64,000 nucleotides of DNA, taken from NCBI GenBank assembly GCA_964457545.1, contig CAYWEN010000016.1:186001-250000 (forward strand), in the 5' to 3' direction. This stretch comes from JAGGTJ01 sp964457545 (GTDB lineage Bacteria > Desulfobacterota > DSM-4660 > Desulfatiglandales > Desulfatiglandaceae). Below, one piece after another: positions 1-8,662 of this stretch (position 1 is the first letter of the stretch; the number at the start of each line of letters is the position of its first letter). The position numbers and the translations under genes are program-made. A model generated the notes under the pieces. That model did not search any database. It worked only from the letters and a program-made list of their open reading frames with translations, and was not told where the DNA came from.

Positions 1-577
1 TGGATCTTGCCATCGATCTGATTTGCTCCTTTGTGCATGATCCTACAGGAAACATAATTCGGGATAACTGATCATTTGTTAAGGTGTAAAGAAAATATGA
101 CTGGTCTTTGAATGGATCTTTTCCCCTCTTTAAAAAGAAACGGTTCCTATACCTTGATATACGCGCATAATGCCCGGTGGCAAACATATCAAAGTCAATT
201 CCTGATGCCCTTGCCTTCTCTGTCAAAAGGCCAAATTTTACGGTACGGTTACATATTATACAAGGATTTGGAGTTTTTCCGCATATATATTCTTTTTTAA
301 AATATTCTATCACATTGTTTCTGAATTCATTTCTCAGGTCTATTTTGAAAAGTTTTATGCCAAGTATGTCACAGACACGGGCTGCATCATTAAAACCATC
401 CTGCACATCAGAACCAAAGCAGCTATTTTGCGGGTATTCTGTTTTATCTGCCATACGGGTAGCAGGGTCATGCAACTGCATAAAGAGAGCCACAACCTCG
501 TAACCCTTTTCAAGAAGCATGGCAGCCGCTACAGATGAATCTACCCCTCCGCTAAGGGCTATTGAAACCTTTGTCAT
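1..577 (-). CDS. mnmA: tRNA-specific 2-thiouridylase MnmA (3' end cut off by window edge)
   Basis: MnmA makes 2-thiouridine at wobble position 34 of tRNA-Lys, -Glu and -Gln in the cytoplasm, using ATP and a protein persulfide. The visible 192 codons start MTKVSIALSGGVDSSVAAAM, which holds the PP-loop SGGVDSS that binds ATP. Around residue 100 is NPCIICNRTVKFG, the cysteine-containing motif of the family, followed by ATGHYARI and KDQSYFLY, both typical of MnmA. The rest of the protein lies before base 1. The ATG at 577-575 is the first methionine of the frame and gives the expected N-terminus. There is no obvious strong ribosome binding site. Family assignment is firm. Confidence 0.95.
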   Translation of the reverse strand, partial: MTKVSIALSGGVDSSVAAAMLLEKGYEVVALFMQLHDPATRMADKTEYPQNSCFGSDVQDGFNDAARVCDILGIKLFKIDLRNEFRNNVIEYFKKEYICGKTPNPCIICNRTVKFGLLTEKARASGIDFDMFATGHYARISRYRNRFFLKRGKDPFKDQSYFLYTLTNDQLSRIMFPVGSCTKEQIRSMARS

Positions 578-1052
578 ATGTTTCTCCGTAAAAAAACGTA
601 TGCCCCACTTTTTTGCAGTTGCTGTACCAGCTGTATAACAAGAGAACAGAGCTTCTGACTCCTTATTGATAACCCTCCATTTTTCGCCCATGATGATGTT
701 GGCAAAATTCCTGATTCAACTGACAAATGGCAATTTTGTGAGGATTTGATAAAGACAGGAACAATCGGCAGTTCGTGTTTGAACAATCCGATGTCTTGTT
801 CAAAGGCAGGGGTATTGCTCTCAAAAGAGACAAATCATGGATACCGGAAATTGTCACTGTCCAACCCGGCAAAACCAATCGCAGAAAAAATAAATATATC
901 ATAAAGCATAATAACTCATAGATGAAAAATAAAAAAACTAAACAGGATGACAGGTAAGCTGAGATTATCGGGTATTTACCAAGGATTATCTCCTGAAAAT
1001 ACCTTCAGATTCAAACATGTTGCTTTTCAAAACATACCTTGTACATCCTGAT
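578..1052. other. Intergenic stretch, 475 bp, no supported gene
   Basis: Nothing here can be called a gene. A plus-strand frame is open from 659 to a stop at 902-904 and reads like protein (for example DNPPFFAHDDVGKIP and LSKETNHGYRKLSLSNP). It has no start codon in its first 40 codons and a stop directly in front, so it may be a gene relic. The 15-mer GAAATTGTCACTGTC at 847-861 recurs at 2802-2816. Confidence 0.4.
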
Positions 1053-1817
1053 CTAAGCATCTTCCATGTTTATACGAGAACCTATATACCCGGGGAGCTC
1101 CCGTATAAGTGCATCTATTTTTGCACTGTTCTGATTTAGAAACTGCAATATCTGTTCAGATCTTGACCTAAGAAAAATAATATCCTGTTTTATAATATCA
1201 TCGGATTTTATTAACATACCATTTTCATACAAGAAACATATTATGGTATCTTCAGCATCCGGCTGAATTTCAAACTTGTTCCTAAGGTAATCAAACCATG
1301 CAGCAAATTCATGGGTATGCTCACAATGTTCTACAGGTATCCCGGCTTCCAGACTCAAAGGTTTTGCTATAGCAGGCAACATATTTGAACCATCCAGATA
1401 AGTAAGGGCATGTGCCAACTCATGTATAATAGTGCTGTCATTTACTTTGGGAGAAATAGCAATATACACGTTGTCAGGATCACTTGGCCTTGTTTTTAAA
1501 ACATTCACAAAAACTCCTCCGGTCAGGTTGCTGTCAGAAACCTGTTTTTCTGATATATCCAGGTCATGATATTGTTTTAAATCAATAAATTTAATCCCCA
1601 TATGACTGCCTGTAAGATCCTCTATATCCAGTCTGTCTGCTATTTCCCTGGAACGGCCATACGACACAGCAGGCAACCCTGTTATCCTGGCACTTGTTTC
1701 AAAGGGGACCTCGCTTTTGCCATCAAAAATCAATTCATCTTCTCTTCCCATGTGACAGTTTTTAAATTTTTTCCCGCTACCACATGGACATGGTTCGTTT
1801 CTTCCTATCTTTTTCAA
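1053..1817 (-). CDS. SEC-C zinc-finger protein with HELAH metallopeptidase-like motif
   Basis: This 254-residue soluble protein starts with a SEC-C zinc motif (GRNEPCPCGSGKKFKNCH, residues 5-22), as in the SecA C-terminus, usually a protein- or nucleic-acid-binding tag. The rest is not a family I can name. At residues 132-136 it has HELAH within STIIHELAHALTYLDGS, which matches the HExxH zinc site of gluzincin peptidases. A later HTHEFAAW segment could supply the third ligand. I infer a small zinc peptidase-like domain; activity is unproven. Start: a TTG at 1817-1815 lies 6 nt after GAGGTG. The GTG at 1826, which would add three residues, overlaps that ribosome binding site, so TTG is preferred. 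Confidence 0.7.
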   Translation of the reverse strand: MKKIGRNEPCPCGSGKKFKNCHMGREDELIFDGKSEVPFETSARITGLPAVSYGRSREIADRLDIEDLTGSHMGIKFIDLKQYHDLDISEKQVSDSNLTGGVFVNVLKTRPSDPDNVYIAISPKVNDSTIIHELAHALTYLDGSNMLPAIAKPLSLEAGIPVEHCEHTHEFAAWFDYLRNKFEIQPDAEDTIICFLYENGMLIKSDDIIKQDIIFLRSRSEQILQFLNQNSAKIDALIRELPGYIGSRINMEDA

Positions 1818-2499
1818 TGAAAGCACCTCGTATATATACGTAAATGAGACCTAACTGATACCCATACAGAGATAGAGCATGGGCACTGCCTGGATTCCAA
1901 TCCATAATGGATGTCAACTTGTCGCTATGACAAAACATAGCTATAATACAATGACTATTTTAATCTTACTTGGGATAAAAAGGAAATTCAACTGCTTCCT
2001 GGAAATACCGTATGAAAAATAACGATTTGATCGGCACAGCACATTATTCACAACAGGGAAGAAAGGAAACATATAAAATTGATTTGCCTGTTCAGGTCAT
2101 TATTGTACAGGAAAATACAGGCCGTCTCCATGAAAAGGGAGGTGATTGGCAGAACAAAGATTCGTTTAACAGATCAACAAAAAACAGCAGGAGAGTTTTC
2201 ACAGGATGAGCGTTAACAGAGCGCCTTTTTTTGAAAACAGAAAACGCCGGGTAACAGTCTTCCTGAATTATGCATAAAAAAAGACCTGTCCAAAGGCCTG
2301 AACGCGGTCTTTTCCTCATATTTGCGGCTGTTATACGCTCATTTTCAGCGCACTGGCATTGTCAACGGGTTTTCATCCAAATGACACAGTAAAATTGATT
2401 ACTGCAATAAAATCCAGCAATTCATATACCAACCGTTAATTTTGCTTTTCATATGTCAAATCAAAACACTATATAAACCATGGGCCTTCTTGAAGATCG
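1818..2499. other. Intergenic stretch, about 680 bp
   Basis: No convincing gene. A 65-codon plus-strand frame (2012-2209) has no ribosome binding site or recognisable family. The only structure seen is a weak inverted repeat at 2279-2313. Confidence 0.4.
2279..2313. terminator. Possible bidirectional terminator hairpin
   Basis: Arms AAAAGACC (2279-2286) and GGTCTTTT (2306-2313) are perfect complements around a 19-nt loop, with an A-run before and T-run after. It lies downstream of the minus-strand zinc-ribbon gene (2500-2769). The stem is short and the loop long, so confidence is low. Confidence 0.3.
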
Positions 2500-2769
2500 T
2501 CATTCTTCAATAATCTGATCTTTATGTGCATCATAGGACCAGCATGGAAGCGGACCACTGGCACCGGTTTCAGGGTCAATCCGATGACGATATGAAGCTT
2601 TGACATTCTGGGTTTTGAAGATATGATCCCATCCACCTACAAAATACGGACATTCATCGTTAAAACACACCCACTGAAAAAAACATGACCACGTAGAGGC
2701 AGGAGGCACCCGCCATTTTTTCATTTCCTGTCCACAATAGGGACAATTAGGTTTTTCTGAAACATTCAT
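2500..2769 (-). CDS. Small zinc-ribbon protein (ogr/Delta-like)
   Basis: An 89-residue protein with CPYCGQEM at residues 9-16 and CFNDECPYF at about 35-43, giving a four-cysteine zinc ribbon. The cysteine spacing and the tryptophan-rich stretch between resemble ogr/Delta-like zinc fingers. To my recollection very similar small proteins are common in sulfate-reducing Desulfobacterota, but I cannot confirm this without a search. It has no signal peptide or membrane segment. It lies on the same strand as hdrCB, 231 bp downstream of hdrB and beyond a hairpin, so it may be transcribed alone. Role unknown. Confidence 0.65.
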   Translation of the reverse strand: MNVSEKPNCPYCGQEMKKWRVPPASTWSCFFQWVCFNDECPYFVGGWDHIFKTQNVKASYRHRIDPETGASGPLPCWSYDAHKDQIIEE

Positions 2770-2905
2770 CTGTTCTATCCATTACAATAAAATGTTTATC
2801 TGAAATTGTCACTGTCATAAACGTACTTTTCAGACAGCTTCTATCCGGACACAGCCATTTTTCAGGATCGGCACCTTAATGTCCCGAAATAACGACAAAC
2901 AGAAA

Positions 2906-2938
2906 TCAAGGATTTGCACACCTGCTGCATATCCTTGA
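2906..2938 (-). terminator. Hairpin downstream of hdrB, likely terminator
   Basis: TCAAGGAT (2906-2913) pairs perfectly with ATCCTTGA (2931-2938). On the minus strand the stem is followed by TTTCTGTTTG. It sits 62 nt after the hdrB stop codon and would end the hdrCB transcript. Confidence 0.5.
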
Positions 2939-3000
2939 CTTGTCCAAACAATATCATTTACAGATTGGAAACTTGCTATCGGCCTGTTTATGGATAAAGG

Positions 3001-3882
3001 TTAATTACCTATGGCTGCTTTTAAAATATTTTCCGGTGGAATAACATTGTTATGCAAAGCTGCATCTTTTTTAAGATCCATACCAAAGGCAACAGCCATA
3101 AGCTGTGTCAGATATATAATTGGTATATCAAAGTCTGTTCCATATGTTTCATTTATTCTGTCCTGATACATTTCAAGATTCATTGCACACATGGGGCAAA
3201 CAGTTGATATTATTTCCGCCCCGTGTAAAACAGCATCATCGAGGATATCCCTGACAAGCCCCAAACAAAGATCCATTTCCGGCAAAAATATCCCTGAGCC
3301 ACAGCATTGTATCTTTTTAGGAAAAGGAACAGGTTCTGCATCCAAGGCCTCAAGCAATCTGTCCTGCACCACAGGATTGTGCACACTGTCATATTCGCCG
3401 TAAGGCCGGACAGACTGACACCCAACATATCCTGCCACTTTCAGGCCATTCAAGGGTTTGGTTACACGACTCCTGATTTGATCTATACCAACATCATTAA
3501 AGAAAACATCCTGTATATGCCGTACCCGTATACTACCATTATAAACAAGGCCGTCTTCTGCAAGGATACTGTTCACCTGTTTCTGCAAAGATTCGCTTTC
3601 CTGTATTTCATGATTAACCTTGATCATCTGGATATAACAGGAACTGCAGGGAGCTATAATATCATAGTCAGCCTTTTTTTCGGCAAGCGCCAAATTCCTT
3701 GCATTCAACACCTTGATGGCAAGATCGTTTGCACCTGCATATGACACACTGGCACCGCAGCAATTCCAATCCGGGATCTCTTCAAATTCCATTCCCAATG
3801 CCTCGGACACCGGCTTCAGAGACCGCAAGTAGTTGACTCCACTTGCTTCAAGACTGCAACCCCAATACAGAAAATATTTCAT
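3001..3882 (-). CDS. hdrB: Heterodisulfide reductase subunit B-like protein (HdrB, CCG domain)
   Basis: HdrB carries the non-cubane [4Fe-4S] clusters that do disulfide/thiol chemistry in heterodisulfide reductases; it is soluble. Both CCG motifs are complete in this 293-residue protein: C9, C41-C42, C79 and C82; then C155, C193-C194, C229 and C232. These match the Cx31-39CCx35-36CxxC pattern closely. The start overlaps the hdrC stop by 4 nt (ATGA), so the two are translationally coupled. The gene lies downstream of qmoAB, where most Gram-negative sulfate reducers have qmoC. I infer that HdrCB work with QmoAB in electron transfer to or from AprBA, an arrangement known mainly from Gram-positive sulfate reducers. 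Confidence 0.9.
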   Translation of the reverse strand: MKYFLYWGCSLEASGVNYLRSLKPVSEALGMEFEEIPDWNCCGASVSYAGANDLAIKVLNARNLALAEKKADYDIIAPCSSCYIQMIKVNHEIQESESLQKQVNSILAEDGLVYNGSIRVRHIQDVFFNDVGIDQIRSRVTKPLNGLKVAGYVGCQSVRPYGEYDSVHNPVVQDRLLEALDAEPVPFPKKIQCCGSGIFLPEMDLCLGLVRDILDDAVLHGAEIISTVCPMCAMNLEMYQDRINETYGTDFDIPIIYLTQLMAVAFGMDLKKDAALHNNVIPPENILKAAIGN

Positions 3883-4469
3883 GCCCCAGTACCCCCTTTT
3901 CCTGTTTGCATGGCTCTATCTATCATGGACCTGAGCGACCTGATTCCCTTGATCTTTCTTTCAGGCAAAATCTTCATGCGGCCATGAAGCAGCATAATGA
4001 TCCCCATTCTTGCCATTTCAAGACTTTTTTTAATGCCCGATACGATACCGTCAGCAAAAAAATAACGCCTCGAAAGATCCTTCTCATCAATACGTCCAGT
4101 CTTATATATCTGTTGCCAAAATTCCCTGCCAAAAGTAGCTGTATCCTTTCTTGTAAGAATTCCCTTGCTTATGGCATAATGGGCCAGGCCATGCATCACA
4201 TCTATAACCGGTATCCCGCGTGGACATCGGACCTGGCATGTATAGCAGGATGTGCACATCATAATAGAATTAGCATTAAGAACCAGATCTCTTTTGCCTG
4301 CCCTGATCATGGAAAAAATTTGCCTTGGAGGATAATCCATATGCTCTCTCAATGGACATGAGGCAGCACACATTCCACACTGCATGCACATCCTTATTTC
4401 TTTCCCGGAATCCACGTTTTCAAACACTTCCCGGGTAAAAGAAGGATCATAACTTTTATTGATTTCCAT
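3879..4469 (-). CDS. hdrC: Heterodisulfide reductase subunit C-like ferredoxin (HdrC)
   Basis: HdrC passes electrons through two [4Fe-4S] clusters between an HdrA-type flavoprotein and HdrB. The 196-residue protein has CMQCGMCAASCP (residues 28-39) and CTSCYTCQVRCP (about 72-83), both typical cluster-binding motifs. It ends after a short helical tail and has no membrane helices, unlike QmoC, which fuses an HdrC domain to a cytochrome b-like membrane domain. The start is the ATG at 4469, with GAGAGG 7 nt upstream; the open frame extends to 4574 but without support. It overlaps hdrB by 4 nt and lies 549 bp after qmoB, so it may have its own promoter. Confidence 0.9.
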   Translation of the reverse strand: MEINKSYDPSFTREVFENVDSGKEIRMCMQCGMCAASCPLREHMDYPPRQIFSMIRAGKRDLVLNANSIMMCTSCYTCQVRCPRGIPVIDVMHGLAHYAISKGILTRKDTATFGREFWQQIYKTGRIDEKDLSRRYFFADGIVSGIKKSLEMARMGIIMLLHGRMKILPERKIKGIRSLRSMIDRAMQTGKGGTGA

Positions 4470-4673
4470 AAAGGACCTCTCTATTTGATACATGGGACCT
4501 GCATAAACTGTTTTCAGAATGAAAGAAACATCTTTTTGTCTATACAAGCTATGCAGATTGTGCGTGTATAACACGCATTCATATGAATATGTTCATAACG
4601 TTCTGACTTTCAAAAAGCAGTTTGCCTTGCATCGGCGTGCAGGATTCAGGTGATATACTGACATTACCTGTCA

Positions 4674-4716
4674 GTGCATCCATAAATGGCTCTTTTTCTA
4701 CAATGCAAAAGTCTGC
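4674..4716 (-). repeat. Possible fragment of the dispersed intergenic repeat
   Basis: On the minus strand this reads GCATTGTAGAAAAAGAG followed by CCATTTATGGATGCACTG. It resembles the repeat core GATTGTGCAAAAGGGCC then ATTGATGAATGGAAACTG in copy 13853-13998. The match is partial. Confidence 0.35.
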
Positions 4717-4745
4717 CTGTCTGTCGTAGAGACCGAACAGACAGG
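4716..4745 (-). promoter_or_regulatory. Hairpin in the hdrC leader
   Basis: CCTGTCTGT (4716-4724) and ACAGACAGG (4737-4745) form a perfect 9-bp stem with a 12-nt loop. There is no clear U-run after it in either direction, so a regulatory or RNA-stability role is as likely as termination. It lies 274 nt after qmoB and about 247 nt before the hdrC start. Confidence 0.45.
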
Positions 4746-5018
4746 CCAAACTGCTATGCATATATACAACCCTTTGATTTTACCAGTTTTATTGCCTTGA
4801 TTCTGAAAAATGGCAACACGCTGCAAAACAGTTACATGGCAAACAGAAATTGAACCTCATTGGATCTGTTCTGTGCCAATCTGCCATTTAATAATGATTT
4901 TTATAAAAAGTTTCTGACAAAAGACCAGGAGTTTATAAAAACCAACGGTTACTGTGCCAACATTCTGCGGCAGTGCAGCATAAACCGGTACAAGGCCATA
5001 ACACTGTAAGGATGCCTT

Positions 5019-7247
5019 TTACCATCCTTTATAGGGATTTGGACCAAGCTCATCAATGGTTTCCATAAATTCATTAATAATAGACGGAAGCCTGTCATAG
5101 TCTGTAATTCCTATCTCAAGAAACTTGACACGCTCAGATTCAAGGGCCAGACGATCCAGCGTTTCAGACACCTTACCAAGCCTTGTTTCAGCAAGCTCAC
5201 TGCCCTTAATAAAATGGCACTGATAATCATCACCGTGACGACATCCCAGAAACAGAAGGCCATCAATACCCTTGGACATTGCATCAGCAACCCATACAAG
5301 ATTTATGGATCCCAGACACCTGACAGGAATAAATCTGATATATGGACTCCATTGCATACGTTTTATGGCCGCCATATCAACTGCAGGATATGCATCATTT
5401 TCACACACAAATGCAATAACCCTTGGTTTTTCTTCATCTTCCTCAGGCACTTCAACAGCCTTTATCATATTGCCTATCATACCGACTGAATAGTTCTTAA
5501 ATGAAATAATCCTTTCCGGACATGCGCCCATGCAAACTCCACATCTGCGGCATCGCGTCGGATTTGGAAGCGGGTTGCCCTTTTCATCTTCATTGATTGC
5601 ACCAAACGGGCACTCTTCGGTACATCGTTTACACTGGGTACATCTTTGCATGTTGAATTCAGGATAGCTTATATCTCCTGCCCTCGGGTGCAGGGCAATG
5701 CCCTGTGAAGTTGCCTCACAGCATTGAATGGCCTTCATTGCCGCACCGGCGGCATCCTCCCTGGCCTTTGCAACTTCCATGGGACGTCTTACACAACCTG
5801 CCGTATAAATACCGGTACGTCTTGTTTCATAGGGGAAGCATATGAAATGGGAGTCAGGAAAGCCATATTTCAAAGTAGGCAATTCAGGACCCTGACGATA
5901 TTCAAGATTAAGAGCGCTTTTTGCAAAAAAACCCGAGTCTGGCAGTACTTCAATCATCCCCTCTTCATCTGCCCCCTCTGTACCTTCAGGGGCCTGTATC
6001 ATGGGAATCTGATCCGGTTGAGAGGTCGGCACCATTCCAACTGCCAGTACAACCAGATCTATCTCATCTATATTTACCCTTTCACCCAACAGTTCATCAT
6101 CTGCTTCAACAGAGAGCTTCCCACCGTTTTCATTGATATTTACTACACTGCCCCGAATAAAAACATTACCGTCTTCCTGCACCTTACGGTAAAAATCCTC
6201 TGCCTGACCAACAGTCCTCATATCCTTATAAACAATATAGTTAACAGCTTCAGGGTTTTGTTCCTTGACATAGGTAGCCTGTTTAAGAGATGCAAGGCAA
6301 CAGTAAGACGAACAATAGGGAAGATGCTCGGGATCCCTGGAACCTGCACATTGGACAAACAGGACGTTATTGACCTCCTTGCCATCAGACGGACGGGTAA
6401 TCTTACCGCTCGCTGCCATCTCTTCCATTTCCACATTGGTAATAACGTCTTTTATCTTGCCATATCCCAAATCAAGCCTGGATGCATCATAGGGTGTCCA
6501 ACCAGTTGCCTGGATTACAGATCCCACTCTTTCCTGTTCCAAACTGCCACCAGCACTGATCTCTGCTGTAAAAAGCCCCGGACCACCACTTATCTTTGCA
6601 ACTGTAGCAGAAGTGTAAACTTTTATATTTTCATTTTCATTTACCTCTTTTATAAGATCTTCTGCGCCTGTATCACTAAGATCTTTATATGGTAAGGTAA
6701 CAAGCTTTTTCATTTTGCCCAAAAATCCGCCAAGCCTGTCCTCTTTTTCTACCAGAATAGCCTTTCGTCCTGCCTTGGCAGTCTCCAGTGCTGCTGTCAT
6801 ACCTGCCACACCACCACCAACTATGAGGACATCCTTTGAATATTCTTCTTCTGCTATGTAGGGTTCCAAGAGTTCCGTATCATTAGCCCTGGAACACCCC
6901 ATTCTTAAATAGTCTTCTGCAAGCATCTGGGTGTCTTCCTCCTTTGGAGGCTGACACCAGGCCACCTGTTCCCTCAGGTTTATTCTTTCTACTATCTTAT
7001 CCGATCCGAAATTAAACACGTCATAATTAACCCTGCCGGAACAAGCCGCAATAATTATTGTGTTGACTCCCTCATCCTGAATGTCTTTTTTGATCAAATC
7101 AACACCCTCGGCACTACACAAAAAGGCATGATCTTTACATATGGGAACACCAAGATCGTCTGTAGCCAATTCTTTCAGAGGATCTATGTCCAGGGCATCT
7201 CCTATTCCACACCCGGTGCATATATATAGCGCTGCTTTTTTCTCCAT
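5019..7247 (-). CDS. qmoB: QmoB, HdrA/MvhD-like subunit of quinone-interacting oxidoreductase
   Basis: QmoB is a cytoplasmic flavin and iron-sulfur subunit of the complex that supplies electrons to APS reductase. The 742-residue protein fits the family. It has an N-terminal cysteine-rich HdrA-like part (ICTGCGIGD) and a FAD-binding Rossmann motif VLIVGGGVAGMTAALETAKAG near residue 140. Two [4Fe-4S] motifs follow near residue 560 (CTQCKRCTEECP and CRRCGVCMGACP). The C-terminal MvhD-like domain contains GCRHGDDYQCHF. It starts 5 nt after qmoA ends, so the two are cotranscribed. No qmoC follows; a 549-bp gap leads to hdrCB. Confidence 0.95.
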   Translation of the reverse strand: MEKKAALYICTGCGIGDALDIDPLKELATDDLGVPICKDHAFLCSAEGVDLIKKDIQDEGVNTIIIAACSGRVNYDVFNFGSDKIVERINLREQVAWCQPPKEEDTQMLAEDYLRMGCSRANDTELLEPYIAEEEYSKDVLIVGGGVAGMTAALETAKAGRKAILVEKEDRLGGFLGKMKKLVTLPYKDLSDTGAEDLIKEVNENENIKVYTSATVAKISGGPGLFTAEISAGGSLEQERVGSVIQATGWTPYDASRLDLGYGKIKDVITNVEMEEMAASGKITRPSDGKEVNNVLFVQCAGSRDPEHLPYCSSYCCLASLKQATYVKEQNPEAVNYIVYKDMRTVGQAEDFYRKVQEDGNVFIRGSVVNINENGGKLSVEADDELLGERVNIDEIDLVVLAVGMVPTSQPDQIPMIQAPEGTEGADEEGMIEVLPDSGFFAKSALNLEYRQGPELPTLKYGFPDSHFICFPYETRRTGIYTAGCVRRPMEVAKAREDAAGAAMKAIQCCEATSQGIALHPRAGDISYPEFNMQRCTQCKRCTEECPFGAINEDEKGNPLPNPTRCRRCGVCMGACPERIISFKNYSVGMIGNMIKAVEVPEEDEEKPRVIAFVCENDAYPAVDMAAIKRMQWSPYIRFIPVRCLGSINLVWVADAMSKGIDGLLFLGCRHGDDYQCHFIKGSELAETRLGKVSETLDRLALESERVKFLEIGITDYDRLPSIINEFMETIDELGPNPYKGW

Positions 7248-7252
7248 CGAAT

Positions 7253-8521
7253 CTACCTCCTCGTTACTGATTGAATGGCCCTCAAGGCTGCACCTGTAGC
7301 ATCCTGTACCGATGACGCCACATCTGTTGGCTTTCTTACACAGCCTGCTCCGTATATTCCGGTATTATCGGGGTCTAAAGTCATAAATCCATACTCATCT
7401 CTGGAAACAGAGGGCGCTGATTCAAGATCAAAACTGTTTGGTACCATGCCAGTGGCCAACACCACCATATCAAATGTCATACGGATTGGCTCTCCTGTAT
7501 TGGTATTCTCACCCTCAAGCAAAAGGTCCCCGGTTGCCTCATCTTCTGTGATGCTCGCTATTTTACTCTTTATAAACGTGACCTTTTCATCTTCCTTCAC
7601 TTTTGTATAAAAGTCCTCCAATCTGTCCAATGCTCTGATATCAATAAAGAATATGGTTATATCACAATCAGGGCATTTCTCCCTTAAGTATGTAGACTGC
7701 TTCATGGATGCAAGACAGCATACCCCGGAACAGTACGGAAGAAAATTCTGATCTCTGGATCCTGCGCATTGAATAAAGGCCACATTTTTGACTTCCTTGC
7801 CATCAGAGGGGCGTAAAATCTTTCCGCCTGTCGGGCCATTAGGTGAGGCAAGACGTTCCATCATCATATTGGTTATTACGTTTTTGTATCGCCCAAACCC
7901 ATAGTATTCTATTCTGGACGCATCATAGGGCGTCCATCCACATGCCCAGACAATAGCGCCTACATTCAGATCAAAAATGTTTTCAGTCATATCAAGGTCA
8001 ATAGCATCGTATTCACAGGCATCCTTGCATTTCTTACCTTCATTTGTACCGGCAATCGACGGGTCCATCACATATCTCATAGGAAATGCAAATTCATGAG
8101 GCAAATAAACAGCCTTTATCTTATCCATTCCAAAATTAAACGGATTGTCTATCTCGGTATCACATACATCCGCACATTTACCACAGCATGTACATCTTTC
8201 TGTTATAAACCTGGGATTCAGTTTTACGGTTACATTGTAATTTCCCTCTTCTCCGGAAATCTTTTCAACTTCTGCCATGGTAAAAAAACGTATTCTTGGA
8301 TTTAATTTCATCCGACGAAAATTAATTTCCAGGCCGCAGTTTGGAGGGCATAGTTTAGGAAAATATTGATATAATTGAGTTACCCTGCCTCCAAGATATG
8401 GGTTTTTTTCAATTAATACCACATCATAACCGGCTTCTGCTGCTTCCAGGGCAGCAGTAACTCCGCTCATGCCTCCGCCAACCACCAATAAAGTCTGGTT
8501 TGTTGCCTCTACTTCTGCCAT
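7253..8521 (-). CDS. qmoA: QmoA, HdrA-like flavoprotein of quinone-interacting oxidoreductase
   Basis: QmoA is the smaller HdrA-like FAD subunit of the Qmo complex linked to APS reduction. The FAD motif VVGGGMSGVTAALEAAEAG is near the N-terminus, followed by LGGRVTQLYQYFPKLCPPNC and a cysteine cluster CTCCGKCADVC around residue 145. Later FAD-contact segments AFIQCAGSRD and CSGVCCLASMKQ are typical of HdrA-type proteins. The 422-residue length matches the family. The start is the ATG at 8521, because GGAGGAA lies directly upstream; a TTG 12 nt further up would include that site. It is followed at 5 nt by qmoB. Upstream is a 779-bp gap with the aprA terminator and a dispersed repeat, so qmoAB have their own promoter. 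Confidence 0.95.
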   Translation of the reverse strand: MAEVEATNQTLLVVGGGMSGVTAALEAAEAGYDVVLIEKNPYLGGRVTQLYQYFPKLCPPNCGLEINFRRMKLNPRIRFFTMAEVEKISGEEGNYNVTVKLNPRFITERCTCCGKCADVCDTEIDNPFNFGMDKIKAVYLPHEFAFPMRYVMDPSIAGTNEGKKCKDACEYDAIDLDMTENIFDLNVGAIVWACGWTPYDASRIEYYGFGRYKNVITNMMMERLASPNGPTGGKILRPSDGKEVKNVAFIQCAGSRDQNFLPYCSGVCCLASMKQSTYLREKCPDCDITIFFIDIRALDRLEDFYTKVKEDEKVTFIKSKIASITEDEATGDLLLEGENTNTGEPIRMTFDMVVLATGMVPNSFDLESAPSVSRDEYGFMTLDPDNTGIYGAGCVRKPTDVASSVQDATGAALRAIQSVTRR

Positions 8522-8662
8522 TGTTTCCTCCAAGGTTATGATTTTTATAATTTTGAGTAATTTGCTCGATACATATACTCATCATCTCTCGCAATTGCTG
8601 TTTTTTCTATGTCCATGTGCAAACAAATCAGTTCACAGATACAAATCTGTTCTGGGCACTAT

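Larger units (their letters stand above)
4470..5018. other. 549-bp leader between qmoB and hdrC
   Basis: This long gap separates qmoB from hdrCB. It contains a 9-bp stem hairpin (4716-4745) and a fragment resembling the dispersed repeat (about 4674-4716). The 60-codon frame at 4579-4761 has no ribosome binding site and includes the repeat fragment, so I do not call it. No membrane cytochrome b remnant is visible on either strand. Confidence 0.5.

Noticed and set aside
2012..2209. 65-codon plus-strand frame
   Set aside because: No ribosome binding site, no family resemblance, and no neighbouring gene on the strand.
4579..4761. 60-codon minus-strand frame in the hdrC leader
   Set aside because: No ribosome binding site; it covers a hairpin and a repeat fragment. 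It is not a remnant of qmoC, which would be hydrophobic.
5724..6695. 323-codon plus-strand frame
   Set aside because: Fully antisense to qmoB; its cysteine- and histidine-rich translation is a reverse-strand artefact and it has no ribosome binding site.
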